Shown piece after piece: positions 1-11,595 of a stretch of DNA of 64,000 nt. Position numbers and translations under genes: made by a program. This stretch comes from Inia geoffrensis (Eukaryota; Chordata; Mammalia; Artiodactyla; Iniidae), in contig CM070902.1 in assembly GCA_036417435.1 (NCBI GenBank), positions 177,422,945 through 177,486,944 on the forward strand. The letters are read 5' to 3'. The first letter of the stretch is position 1, and every line of letters starts with the position of its first letter. A model generated the notes under the pieces. It ran no database searches. It was given only the letters and a program-made list of their open reading frames with translations, and was not told where the DNA came from.

Positions 1-340
1 TAGTTTCTGCTTTATAACAAAGCGAATCAGCTATACGTATACATATATCCCCATATCTCCTCCCTCTTGCATCTCCCTCCCACCCTCCCTATCCCACCCC
101 TCTAGGTGGTCACAAAGTACTGAGCTGATCTCCCTGTCCCTGTGCTATGCGGCTGCTTCCCACTAGCTATCTGTTTTACGTTTGGTAGTGTATATATGTC
201 CATGCCACTCTCTCACTTCGTCCCAGCTTACCCTTCCCCCCGCCCCGTGTCCTCAAGTCCATTCTCTACGTCTGCATCTTTATTCCTGTCCTGCCCCTAC
301 GTTGTTTTGAGTTCTGACAGGTACATCATCTTTGTTTTAC
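1..340 (-). repeat. L1 3' UTR, antisense
   Basis: Reverse complement of the cetartiodactyl L1 3' end: it contains the reverse of 'ataactgattcactttg' and the related tail seen again at 6705-6958, 27430-27655, 41500-41770 and 63377-63640. The start is cut by the window edge. Confidence 0.75.
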
Positions 341-1370
341 TGTGACTTTGGCATGCATCTGAAATGACTTCTTCATCCTAGCTGTTGCTGCGTTTGCTTT
401 GTCCCTGCAACCCTGTTAACCCAATTTGGGGTTTGGTCTTTTTCTGAGTTCACCCTGGTCTGATGACTGCTGATGCCATTTTGTCTCTGGGCTTATCCTC
501 TCTTTGTGTGACAAGCCTCTGGAACTTTGCTGTCTCACAGATTTCTTCAGCACTCTGGCCAATAATGTGGCTTCGTAATAGTTGAAGAAACCAAGGCTCA
601 GGGAGGTTAATCAATCAAATGATCTAGTACTGCAGTACTAGTAGGTGGCAGGATTGGGTTTTAGACTTTTGCCTCTCTGATATTGTAAGCAGCCTTTGGC
701 AGGAAAGAGCTCTCTGCAGGAGGCCCCTTGGTCTTGTCACTAACCTTAAACTAGGCACCCTCACGCTCTCTCTACTCATCTCTGGCCCTGGCACACCTTT
801 CAGAATCTTCTGATCACACAATACCTTGCCTAATTTGCTGGCTGTTTCCGTAGATCAAAGAAGTAGAAATGGAGAATAAATAATTAATAGAGGACCAGAT
901 CTCTTCCCCAGCTTCAGTAATCTCATGAACAAGCTGTGTGAACAAGATAGCATCTAAAGAAAGATCACAAGAAGTCGGCAGCCTGTACACAGTGAGGGAC
1001 GGCGACAGCTGTGACCCCCTATCTCAGTGATTCACTGAGATCACTTCCCTTTTTGCTTTTAAAAACCTTCACGGCTGAACAGCATCTTCAGAGTTGTTTT
1101 TTTGCAGAGTGTGAGTCTACCGTCTCCCCAGCTTGCCAGCATTCTGACTAAAGGCAACTTTCCTGTCCACCAGCATTTGCCTCTCTCCAGTAGTGATTTC
1201 TGAGTGGCAGGCAGCCAGACCTGAGTTTGCAATAATACTGAAAATTATAGTCTTGAATATGACTGCACAGGGGTTTTGATACCGATCAGGGTTCTTGGCC
1301 TCCCCCAATCAATAGAAATTGATCAGAGGCCAGACAAGAAATTGAGGCAGGGCTATGAGAAGCTCGCTCA
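341..1370. other. Non-coding, with a MIR-like fragment at 570-665
   Basis: No gene seen. A stretch near 570-665 ('accaaggctcagggagg' and following) resembles an antisense MIR. The rest is unassigned intergenic sequence. Confidence 0.4.
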
Positions 1371-1476
1371 CCACAGCGAAGAGTAGCCCCCGCTCGCTGC
1401 AACTAGAGAAAGCCCACGCGCAGCAACGAAGACCCAACGCAGCCAAAAATAGATAAATAAATAAAAAATAAATAAA
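1371..1476 (+). repeat. CHR-type SINE, 3' part only
   Basis: Matches the last third of full-length copies in this window ('gaagagtagcccccgctc' to 'gacccaacgcagcc') and ends in an (AAAT)n-like tail. The 5' head is missing. Confidence 0.85.
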
Positions 1477-1477
1477 A

Positions 1478-1715
1478 GCATGGATTCTGGAGTCAGACCA
1501 GCTGGGCTTGAATCCTGGCTGTGGCACTTACTAGCTGTATGCCCCTAGGCAAGTGCCTCTTTGTGCCTCAGTTGTTTAATCTGTAGACTGGAGAAACTGA
1601 GAGCAGCTATGTTAAAGACTTACTGTGAGGATTGTGTGTTAATATGTGAAAAGCACTGGGACACAGATCGGTACATGGGTAAGCACTGAAGAAGTATTAA
1701 TTACTATTGTACATG
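1478..1715 (+). repeat. MIR
   Basis: Contains the MIR landmarks 'gagtcagacca', 'cttactagctgt', 'gcctcag' and 'gtgaggatt' in order. It abuts the SINE tail, so the SINE inserted at its edge. Confidence 0.85.
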
Positions 1716-1924
1716 AATATGCTAGATTAACATGGCCACTTCAATTCAAAAACCAACAAAAATACATTGAGTCTAAACTGCATTTACTGAGCTTGACTCA
1801 CACTCTGTAGTTTGCCCTGTGATCTTATTTTTTTCCCTCTTGCTTATGGATTTAGTAGGCCAATTACAAAGCCTAGACTGACCCGTTCCCTAAGATGGGC
1901 AAATGGCTGAGAGCTGTGATGTCA

Positions 1925-2150
1925 AATGTGACAACCACTAGCTATATGTGGCTATTAAAATTAAAATTTATATTACTGAAAATGGAATAAAGTAAAAAAT
2001 TCAGTTCCTTGATCACATTGGCCACATTTCAAGAGCTCAGTGGTCACATGCTGCTAGTGGCTACCATAATGGACAGTACAAATATAAAGCGTCTCCAACT
2101 TTGCAGAAAGTTCTTTTGGGTTGCTCTGATAGAGTTTGGTAGTGTGCCAG
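1925..2150 (+). repeat. MER1-group (hAT-type) DNA transposon remnant
   Basis: Shows 'tagctatatgtggctatt', 'acatttcaagagctcagtgg' and 'gctagtggctaccata', a family also present at 40094-40228, 51990-52222 and 55075-55205. Non-autonomous; no coding capacity. Confidence 0.65.
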
Positions 2151-2439
2151 CTCTCTTGTTCCATTCTAACCTACAGCTAATATAAACAGCTTCTAACTTA
2201 CAAATGAGATGCACACTGGAAGTTCATTTGCAAGTTGGTGGGAACTTTGAATACAGGTCCCTATGGACCAATTATATTAAGATTATGGCAACATAAATCC
2301 TATGAAGAGGTCAATGGCTACAAACATAAGGAAATATTCAGGCTCATTGAAAATGGAAATTATGGCAATGAGCTTAGGTTTGATTATCCAACTGGAAAGA
2401 TTAAAATAGTGTTCAGGTTCAATGCTGGCTAATGTGCAG

Positions 2440-2900
2440 TGAAGCAAGAATTTGTGGGTGTATATTTTGGTTAAATTTATCTGTAAAGTAATTTGGCAAT
2501 ACATTTTAAAAGTCTTAAAATTGTTTGTACTCTTTGGCCCTATAATTCACTCTCCAGGACTTTAATATAAGAAAATAGAGATACTTCCAGGATCCAGCAC
2601 AGAGGTTCTCGTAACAGGGTTAATTATAGTAACAGTTGGAAACAACCCAAGTGTTTCACAACAGGGAGGGGGTTAGGTCAGTTATGACTTGGATATTTTG
2701 GAATGCTGTACATCCATTAAAATGTTAATGTTAATTAAAATGTTCACCTTTTACAACATAGGAAATACTCATGTAGACATAAATGAAAAATAATATTTAA
2801 TACTGCATAGCATGATTAAATAAAATATCCTTAGGAAACACTTGAAAATAAACTAAAATGTTAATAGTAATAATCTAGGTTTTATGGGATGGTGTGTGAT
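2440..2900 (+). repeat. Old L1 3' fragment
   Basis: Degraded L1M-like 3' ORF2 and tail sequence ('ggaaacaacccaagtgt', 'gctgtacatccattaaaat'). Heavily diverged. Confidence 0.6.
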
Positions 2901-3870
2901 TTCTTTTTTAATATTCTTTTATACTTTTAAGTTGTCTACAGCAGGGGTCCCAAATATTTGTTTAAAGCCTATGAAAAAGACAATACATAAGGCTCCTTTA
3001 ATAGATATACGCTGAATTTAATAGCCTGAGAACAGTTATGACACCTTATTTTCAAACATCATTAAGCATTTATAGAAATAAGGTCCTATCTTAGCGCACA
3101 AAAAATTCTTCAGTATATTTTAATAAATAGAAAGAATATAGACTGCATTAATTATGTGAAAAATAGAAAGTAGAAAAATAAAAATTAAAAATTGTAACCA
3201 CCTGGACATTTTTAAGTGCTGCCTTAATTATTCTTGTGTAAAGCAGGATACTGAAATTGATAGTACAGAATCCCTAGAAAATGAAAAGAAAAACTCTAGG
3301 TATCAAAAATTATATGACTTGTCTAAAACCATATTTATAGAAAAATTAATAGGCCTAGGAACTTATACTTACTAAAAGAAGTAGAATAAAACATTGAATG
3401 AACCACTTAACTCAGATTAAAAATAGGATTAAAATGATTACAACAGATATATGAAAGATAAGTAGTAGAATTGATAAGTAAAACCAAGAACTGGTACTTT
3501 AAAACAATAATAATAAGATAGAAAATCATGCAGTACCACAACCAAAATATTTTTAAAATGTGCAAAGATATTAGATGCTCTTGAATAGGAAGACTCAATA
3601 TTTGAAATTTATATATTGAATTATTTCAATTGTTATTAAAATATAATTCAATATTTGAATTAAATCTACAAATTCAGATGCTATCCAAACAAAATACAAA
3701 CAAATGTTCATTGCTGTTATATACGTTTGCTTGGAACTTGATAGACTTATTCTAAATTCATCCAGAAAATTAAGCATACAAGAATAGCCTGGAATAACCT
3801 GAAAGAGAATAACAACAATAATGGACAAGCTAAACAATTTTAATATATGTTATTAAGACAGTAACTACAG
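2901..3870. other. AT-rich non-coding stretch
   Basis: No gene and no confident repeat. Around 3595-3660 there are short self-complementary AT-rich blocks (repeated 'caatatttgaa'). Confidence 0.4.
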
Positions 3871-4160
3871 CACTTCCCTGGAGGCACAGTGGTTAGGAAT
3901 CCGCCTGCCAATGCAGGGGAGACAGGTTCCATTGCTGGTCCGGGAAGATCCCACGTGCCGCGGAGCATCTAAGCCCGTGCGCCCCAACTACTGAGCCTGT
4001 GCTCTAGAGCCCGCGAGCCACAACTACTGAGCCTGTGCCTAGAGCCCGTGCTCCGCAACAATAGAAGCCCCCACTCACTGTAACTAGAGAAAGCCCATGT
4101 GCAGCAACAAAGACCCAATGCAGCCAAAAATAATATAAATAAATAAATAAATAAATAAAG
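3871..4160 (+). repeat. CHR-type SINE, full length
   Basis: Runs from 'acttccctggaggcacagtg' through the 'gaagatcccacgtgccg' block to an (AAAT)n tail. The tRNA-like head keeps box-B-like 'ggttccattgctgg', changed from the usual 'ggttcgag'. Confidence 0.9.
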
Positions 4161-5408
4161 GAAACTTACATTAAAAAAACAACAACAACAGTACATTACA
4201 ACTCGGTGGTCCTAGCACAAAAAATGATTACAGGACCCACAGATTTATTCAAGTACCTATAGGAATTTGGCATTCATTAAAAACATTTCAGAACACCAGA
4301 GAAAAGCAGAATTTTTTAACAAATGGTGCTGGAATAAATACCAAGTTGTCATTCAACCCCTCCACCCCCAATAAAATGCACAAAATCCTATTGGAATATA
4401 TTGTGAGAGTTAATTATATATATTTTCTTACCACCTATTTAAGAACTATGTTATATTTCCACGTGAAAGCTGAAGGTTTTGTTACTAAGACAACACCTAT
4501 ATGTGATTTTGGAATTTCAGACCTGAGGTCCTCAATAGGAAGCATCACAAGATAATGTAAATGAAGAGACAGGATTCTAAATGACTTCTGTCGTGTAAAT
4601 GAAGAGAAATTAAGAAGATTCTGGAAAATATCTCCGTTTCTGATTTGAGCATCTTAGACATGTCCAGCTTTCCTATCTCCGTGGAACTTGTTTCACGGTA
4701 ATTTTCCACTAGGCACTTAAGAGCTGAAACAGACATCAGGCTCATTTGCTACTCCATTTACGTCAAACAGTTCACCTTAGTAAGACATCGTTCTGTACCC
4801 AGGAAATAGGAGCTGAGAACACGCCTTCCACAAGCCAGTCTACCAGTGATGGGAAGATCCTTAAGAATACATATTTAGAATCCATCCAGATACAGCGTAG
4901 GATTTCTTAATAGCCTATTGGGAAAACATTCCTGCCTCTTGGTTGCAAAAAGTTCTTCAAAAATAGCAGGGCAAATAGTCCCAGGTCTCTGTGACCTAAA
5001 ATGCCTAATGAAGCTGAAGAATTATTAGAGCATCTTAGAGAAACCTGAGGCAATTCGGCCTGACGATTTAGTAATGCCGGTTCTGTCACTGGCTCAGAGA
5101 ATTACGAGACTTCTAGCTCAGTATTTGCTCGGCATTACTCACAGTGTTGGCAGCACGGGCTGCGAGAATTCTTCTAGGTCCTGAATATTCTAAGGCGACA
5201 CACCCTTCTGTTTGAACAACTCTACGTGTGGGTTTATTTTGTGATGTGTTCAACTTCTAGGAAACCAAATGATAAAGTCCAAATAATAAAGCTGAAAAGG
5301 CGTGAAAACTTACAGACTGAAAAGCAGACGTCACACTGGGGATTCGACTGATACATGTAAGACATAAGGCAGATAGTAATTTTCTTTCCTAGTTCATATT
5401 TTTAAAAT
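4161..5408. other. Non-coding sequence, nothing recognised
   Basis: Unassigned intergenic DNA; short open frames have no coding character. Confidence 0.35.
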
Positions 5409-5632
5409 CCATTGATGGGGCTTCCCTGGCGGCACAGTGGTTGAGAGTCCATCTGCCGATGCAGGTGACACGGGTTCGTGCCCCGGTCTGGGAAGATCCC
5501 ACATGCCGCGGAGCGGCTGTGCCCGTGAGCCATGGCCGCTGAGCCTGCGCGTCCGGAGCCTGTGCTCCGCCACGGGAGAGGCCGCAACAGTGAGAGGCCC
5601 GCGTACCGCAAAAAAAAAACCCCCATTGATGG
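5409..5632 (+). repeat. Young CHR-type SINE with target-site duplication
   Basis: The element (5419-5622) is the short cetacean subfamily ending '...gaggcccgcgtaccgca' plus poly(A). It is flanked by a perfect 10-bp duplication CCATTGATGG at 5409-5418 and 5623-5632, so the insertion is recent. Confidence 0.93.
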
Positions 5633-5660
5633 CCAATTATAGTCATTTCCGAAGAGAGGT

Positions 5661-5720
5661 GCAGGGCAGGGCAGGGCAGGGCAGGGCAGGGCAGGGCAGG
5701 GCAGGGGCGGGGGACGGGGA
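5661..5720 (+). repeat. (GCAGG)9 pentamer microsatellite
   Basis: Nine perfect GCAGG units at 5661-5705 run into a G-rich tail (ggcgggggacgggga). It has repeated GGG runs on the plus strand. Confidence 0.95.
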
Positions 5721-6638
5721 AGAGTGAGGAATCCCAAACTTAAAAAAATAAAGTTTACATGTTTTAAACATAAAGACTATCACAACTAAGCCTATACTGC
5801 CTCCTGGTGGTCAAATATGAAAATGTATTTCTACAGATGAATTAAATGAATGGTTATTTAGCATACGTCAAAATAACTAAAGGTAGAGCAACCAAGTGCC
5901 TCACTTTGTATGAATATCCCATTTTCACTAACTCACCTGACTACATTTCCCCTAATTATTAAGGTTGAATGGCTCTTTTTTGGAGAGGTCCCAATTCTAC
6001 ACTTTTCTAAAATGCAAGTAGTAAATTGTATTGGATGATACTACTTATATACTTGGGATTTAGGTATTTATATATGTTACAATTTGTGCAGAAATAATAA
6101 GAATATTATCCTCGATCTGTTACACTACTTAATCTTCAAAAGTAGACAATGAATTATTTAATGCCTTAAATAATTTTACCATGCATATTTATCAGGCATA
6201 TTGAAATGAATATTTTAGGAACACAGACATGTACATTATTATCACGGTATATCAGGCTATAGTCTCTTAACCCAGCAATCATACCTAGTGCTCTACGTGG
6301 TTACTGTGGTCAGATAATTTTTCTGATTGACAATTTTAAATTTCTCAAATTTGAACTTTACTACTTGCACAATAAAAAATATTTCTTTAAAAACAAAAGT
6401 ATGAAATCCAGGGGAATCAAATGATCTGCCCACAGTTTCACTGCTGGTAGTATGTAGGGGCCCTAATACCATCCAGTGATTTTCTCTATAGTCTTCAAAG
6501 TATGATATATTTCCTGTTACTAACAAAAATGTAACGTTTCCTCTGAACCTGCTTTTCATTACAATGTGCTGTTCCTATTTGCTTTCAGTCGCATCTCAGA
6601 TGCTAATCCCCTTGGGGTGAGTACTCGGGTGTGGGGCT
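5721..6638. other. Non-coding AT-rich stretch
   Basis: Nothing recognised apart from generic AT-rich DNA. Confidence 0.35.
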
Positions 6639-6997
6639 TTAGACCTCCAGTGAGGTCTTAGTTCCCCGACCAGGGATTGCACAGGAAGCATGGAGTCTTT
6701 TTTTTTTGGTGTGTGTGGGGGGGTGTGTAGTTGCTTTACACTGCTGTGTCAGTTTCTGCCGTACAGCAAAGTGAATCAGTTACACGTATACATATATCCC
6801 CTCTTACACAGATTTCCTTCCCGTTTAGGTCGCCACAGAGTACCGAGTACAGTTCGCTGTGCTCTACAGTAGGTTCTCATTAGTTATCTATTTTATACAT
6901 AGTAGTGCATATATGTCAATCCCAATCTCCCAATCCATCCCACCCTCACCGTCCCGCTTGCAGAGTCTTAACCAGTGGACCACCAGGGAAGTCCTCA
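6639..6997 (-). repeat. SINE (antisense) split by an L1 3' end
   Basis: Antisense SINE sequence at 6639-6697 ('gttccccgaccagggattg') resumes at about 6960-6997 ('taaccagtggaccaccagg'). Between them, 6698-6958 is an antisense L1 3' UTR beginning with its poly(T). A short repeat 'gagtctt' on both sides fits a target-site duplication. Confidence 0.8.
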
Positions 6998-8314
6998 AAA
7001 GAGTTGTTCTTGGGTGCCTTTCCCCAGCATGTCAGTGGGGTCATTAGTGGGTGTCCGCTCTTCACTGGGGCTATAAGACAGATGACGAAGCTTGTCTGTC
7101 GATGTTTCTACACTGAAAACCAGTGGAGAGCTGTCTGCAAGATCAAAACAGGGCAACTCCCCCTTGCTCTTTGCTGGCTTCTGTTCCTCATACGGCCGAC
7201 GTTGTTAGGAGCTGCCGTGAGGAAGTGTGAGTTCAGTCCACGCAAACCGACCTTCTCTTACCCATGGCCTATCACCCAGCAAATTTCACAAACTGCCTCA
7301 ATAAAAGTAAACCTCAAAAGTTTCCCCAAAGCTTCCTTCTCTTACTATATCATATTTTGAACCAAATAGAAACACTGTTTCGAACATAGTCTTACCATTG
7401 TTTTCTCCATCAAAATTTATGGAATTTTATCACTTACTAAAATGTTTTATGTATTTAAAAAATGTATTGTGAATGAACTGACCACCAAGCTCATAATGCT
7501 GTGACTAGTCAAGTAAATGACAACTCTACTCCTTTGTATTTCAACAGCTCTGTGTCAGGTTTCAGCTGAAAGATGCATTACACACGTGGAGAGAATCTAG
7601 TGAGTTTACGTTTTCAGACTGTGCGCAAATTTCTTAAAAGGCTGAACCATGTTTTTTACGTGCTTCCACGTGTTTACTTCTATAGAGCTTAATTTGACTT
7701 CAATATAAGTGAGTGAAATTCGAATTAATGTCAGATCAGGTATGATCCAGAGGAAAACCTCCTAAGAATTGCATGTTCTTTTGTGTGTTTATAATAAACA
7801 TGCTTTTACTAGAGTCTCAGACACATCATGAAAATCTCCACATGATAGTATTACCAAACAGTGTATTCAAGTGTTTAAATTTGTTTCACTAGATCTTGTT
7901 GCAAAATCTCCATTTGGAAATTGGAATTTTCGTGGGATCTTGTCAACATGAATTGTGTTAGAGATTTTATACTGGAGGAAGAATTAGTCTGCATAATCTG
8001 AAGTGAAAATAGACTTGGCCACCAGGCAGAGATGATTCAATGTGTGGAAGTTACGTGGTTTGAGCCAAAAAAGATAATATGATGCTCAGTCATTATTACT
8101 GTTATTTTTTGCCAAAAATTCCACGTAAACAGGATGGTTTCAAACATTTCATTTTTTTCTCCTAAAAATCTTCATAAAATTAAGTGGATACCTATTCTTT
8201 TATATCTTCTCTCTTTCCTCTAGGAGTGGAAGACAATATTCTTTTTTATTTTGTAATAACCTAGTACTTTGAAATCTTTTAGATAGCAAGGTATAAGTCA
8301 CAAATAGAAAAACT
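6998..8314. other. Non-coding sequence, nothing recognised
   Basis: The open frame over 6905-7360 begins inside the L1 antisense tail and shows no domain; not treated as a gene. Confidence 0.35.
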
Positions 8315-8430
8315 TTAGAGCACAAGTGTGATAAGAATCACCAAGAGTACTTGTAAAAAATGCAAACACACACTTTCCAGCCCCAGAGATTATAATCCAT
8401 TAGGTCATTGTAAGAAACCCAAGAACAGGT
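8315..8430 (+). repeat. MER5A-like fragment
   Basis: Contains a degraded 'agaatcaccnagagtacttg' and 'ccccagagatt' order typical of MER5A. Confidence 0.5.
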
Positions 8431-8749
8431 GTTTTTTTTCCACATGTAGAAAATGGAGGTCATCTAGTTTAAGCAGTTTAGTATCTTATAGCCCCTCAAA
8501 AGAGAACATTATAGAGTGGGGATGGACTCAAAGGGTAGCTAAGAATTCTTCTTAACCACACTATTAATTTAAAATGGGGACTTTCTGGAACATGACACAT
8601 CACACACTTAAATATAACAATTCCAAATGTTAATCATTTTTGCTTTAGTTGTTATTTTGAACACACACATATGCTTTCTTCCACTAGGGAGAATGATTGA
8701 GAATGCATTATAATTGTTTTAGATCAGTAAAAATTGTTTGAAAATGGCT

Positions 8750-9040
8750 AGAAGATGAAAGAAATCAGATATGAAGGGTACATTGTATATGATCCCATTT
8801 ATATGAAATTTTAGAATAGGCTAAAGTAATCTAGAATGACAGAAAACAGATCACCGGTTAGCTACAGAGAGGCAGAGGGGAACTTTTTGGGTTGCTGGAA
8901 ACGTTCTGTATCTAGGGTATAGTGGTGGTTACATGAGTGTATATTTGCTGAAGCTCATAGCACTGCTCACTTAAAATGGGATAATTTTATTGGATGCAAA
9001 TTATACCCCTTAGAGTTGATTAAAATGGACTACAAGGTAT
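8750..9040 (+). repeat. Old L1 3' fragment
   Basis: Words such as 'tatgatcccatttatatg', 'ggttgctggaaacg' and 'gtggtggttacatgagtg' are those of old mammalian L1 3' UTRs. Confidence 0.65.
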
Positions 9041-10580
9041 TTGTGAGTTTCTGTTGTTGTTGTTGTTTAATGAGGCCAAATTTCTGCAACAACTGTATTA
9101 GGTAGCTCACAGAATCTCCCGCAGGACCATGGAATTGGGCTTGGAGGCTCCATGGTCAGAAAAACCCTTAGATCCTACCACAGGGAGGCTAGGAAAGCGA
9201 ATTTCTGGCTTCCACCTTTTGGAGGTGGGACTCCCACACTGGAAAATTTCCCGGCTTTGTCTTGATCTTTGTGTTTTTAGTTTGTGTGTTCGTGTGTGTG
9301 CATTCTTGCTTTGATATTTGAAACAGTACCTAGTTTGAATTACTTTAACATTTAGACATATGCTTCTGAGATTGTCTGCCATTGATTTTTTAACACATAT
9401 TGAAGAACACATAGATGAATTCATTGCCATAAAAATTAGAGTATTACAGGTAATGCTCAAGGTCACCTTGACCTAGTGTCACCGTTTTATTCTCACTATT
9501 ATGAGTTCGGTACATATGTTTTTCTAATATGTTGCATACATACGAATTCACAGAAAATGTACATATTTCTTTGATTTTTAAAAATTTATTTAAATGGTAT
9601 CATACCAGGCACACATCTCTACAACTCACCTTTTTTACTCAATGTGTTTTTCAGAAGCTCTCCCAATATTAGTACATACAAGGCTAGTACGTAGCAACTC
9701 TATAAGTACAAATAAATCAGTATAACAGGACTAAAAGGAGGTTTGGCAGCTCAGGGGAAAGTCTGTACTATTCATTCTTTAAAACTCGTTAGGGATTTTT
9801 GGTAATCAGGCATTTTTCTTCTGATAGTAGAAAATTACCATAACCTGGATGCCAGCTTCATTGGGGGCGATGCCCTCCTAAGGTACTGCCCTCTGAACAC
9901 AGAGACAGAAAGCCAAGCCAAAATGAATGCATACACAAGAATCTGACCATACCAGACAAGGAAACAGGAAACCCCCGAACTTTAAGAGCCGTGGGTATTA
10001 ACTTCCTAAGGTAAATGAAGGGAGTGGAGATTTGGAAATCGCCCATTTAGACTAACCTCTACATAAAAAGTTGTTTGTTTGGTAAGCATTTTGAAAAAGC
10101 TTGTTCTCTCCCACACTACTGTACTAACATTATAGGCACTATCTGGTAGCAGAAACTGTAGAGTGGTAATAAGATTTTTTTTTTTTCATTTTTCCTCTGC
10201 AATTGCTTTACTTCACATTTAAAATGTTGCATACGAACTGGCAAGCTCGGCTAAAGAATAATTCAATGCCATTAATATAAAAATCTTAAATATATTTAAA
10301 CAAGAAAAATAGCTTTGTATCATGCCAGTTGATTCAAAGATATCAACATTTTAGGTTAAAATTTAAATGAATTTTTGGGAGATGTTACAATCAAATATTT
10401 ATTTATATTCACACTTCAACAATTAAACAGGGACTCCAGTATCATTTTTAAACTGAGCTCATAGAGAGGCATAAGGAGTTGTTTGAGTGTGGATGGTGGT
10501 GAGAGGAGTAGCTCTTACAAAGTATTCTCCAATCTACAGACACAGGCTTTCCTTCTCAAACAAGACATATTATAATGGCT
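9041..10580. other. Non-coding sequence
   Basis: A short (GTT)n is at 9051-9068. A possible antisense L1-like patch lies at 9540-9660. No gene seen; the 119-codon minus-strand frame at 9107-9466 has no family resemblance. Confidence 0.35.
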
Positions 10581-10917
10581 AAGAATTAAAGGAACTTCCC
10601 TGGTGGTGCAGTGGTTAGGAATCCGCCTGCCAGTGCAGGGGACACGGGTTCGAGCCCTGGCCCGGGAAGATCCCACATGCTGCGGAGCAACTAAGCCCGT
10701 GCGCCACAACTACTGAGCCCGCGCTCTAGAGCCCGCGAGCCACAGCTACTGAGCCCGCGTACCTAGAGCCCATGCTCCGCGACAAGAGAAGCCACCGCAA
10801 TAAGAAGCCTGTGCACCGCAATGAATAGTAGCCACCGGCTTGCCGCAGCTAGAGAAAGCCCGTGCAGCAACGAAGACCCAGTGCGGTCAAAAGTGAATTA
10901 AAAAAAAAAAAGAATTA
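10581..10917 (+). repeat. CHR-type SINE, full length
   Basis: Complete element at 10589-10909 with A-rich tail; flanked by AAGAATTA at 10581-10588 and 10910-10917. Confidence 0.92.
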
Positions 10918-10919
10918 TA

Positions 10920-11115
10920 TATTTGCCAAGCACCAGACACTCATGAAAATACTTTACAGGTGTTCACTAATTTGAACGTCCCAGTAACCAGGTGAGATGG
11001 ATGTTACTGTTATCTCCAGTTTACAGGTGGGGAATCTGATACAGGGGGTGCAGGACCATTACCCAAAGTCACACAGTTAAAATGAAGCAGTAGGCGGGAT
11101 TTGAACCCATACAGA
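10920..11115 (-). repeat. MIR, antisense
   Basis: Shows 'gccaagcaccagacact', 'ccagtttacaggtgggga', 'aaagtcacacagtt' and 'gggatttgaaccc' in the reverse MIR order. Confidence 0.8.
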
Positions 11116-11212
11116 TTAGCTAGGGAGTCACACACTTTCTGCCTGTCCTAGCAGCAAAGTAAAGTGCTTCTAGGAGAGGGAGTGGGTGAAATTGACACAG
11201 CACTTTTCCAGG

Positions 11213-11420
11213 TTTTTTTTTTGTGTGTGTGTGTGTGGTACGCGGGCCTCTCATTGCTGTGGCCTCTCCCGCTGCGGAGCACAGGCTCCGGACGCGCAGG
11301 CTCAGCGGCCATGGCTCACAGGCCCAGCCGCTCCGCGGCATGTGGGACCTTCCCGGACCGGGGCATGAACCCGTGTCCCCTGCATCGGCAGGCGGACTCT
11401 CAACCACTGCGCCACCAGGG
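11213..11420 (-). repeat. Young CHR-type SINE, antisense
   Basis: Begins with poly(T) and a GT run, then reads the complement of the short cetacean subfamily ('cgcgggcctctcattgctg' to 'ctgcgccaccagggaa'). Confidence 0.92.
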
Positions 11421-11429
11421 AACCATGGT

Positions 11430-11595
11430 GGTTTTTAAATTCAACTATTTTGAGAGTTTGGGAACCATGGTGATAAACATTGTACTAGCAGTTCCATTTC
11501 AGTTTTCTTAAAGGTTTTTAAATTCGACTATTTTGAGAGTTTGGGAACCATGGTGATAAACATCGTACTAGCAGTTCCATTTCAGTTTTCTTAAA
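11430..11595. repeat. 83-bp tandem duplication
   Basis: Two adjacent copies, 11430-11512 and 11513-11595, starting 'ggtttttaaattc'. They differ at only a few positions (for example a/g in 'ttc[a/g]actatt' and t/c in 'aacat[t/c]gtac'). Confidence 0.95.

Noticed and set aside
5419..5480. tRNA-like heads of the SINEs as tRNA genes
   Set aside because: They keep box-B-like words but lack a complete cloverleaf; they are SINE promoters, not tRNA genes.
6905..7360. 151-codon open frame
   Set aside because: The first part is antisense L1 and SINE sequence; the rest shows no domain.
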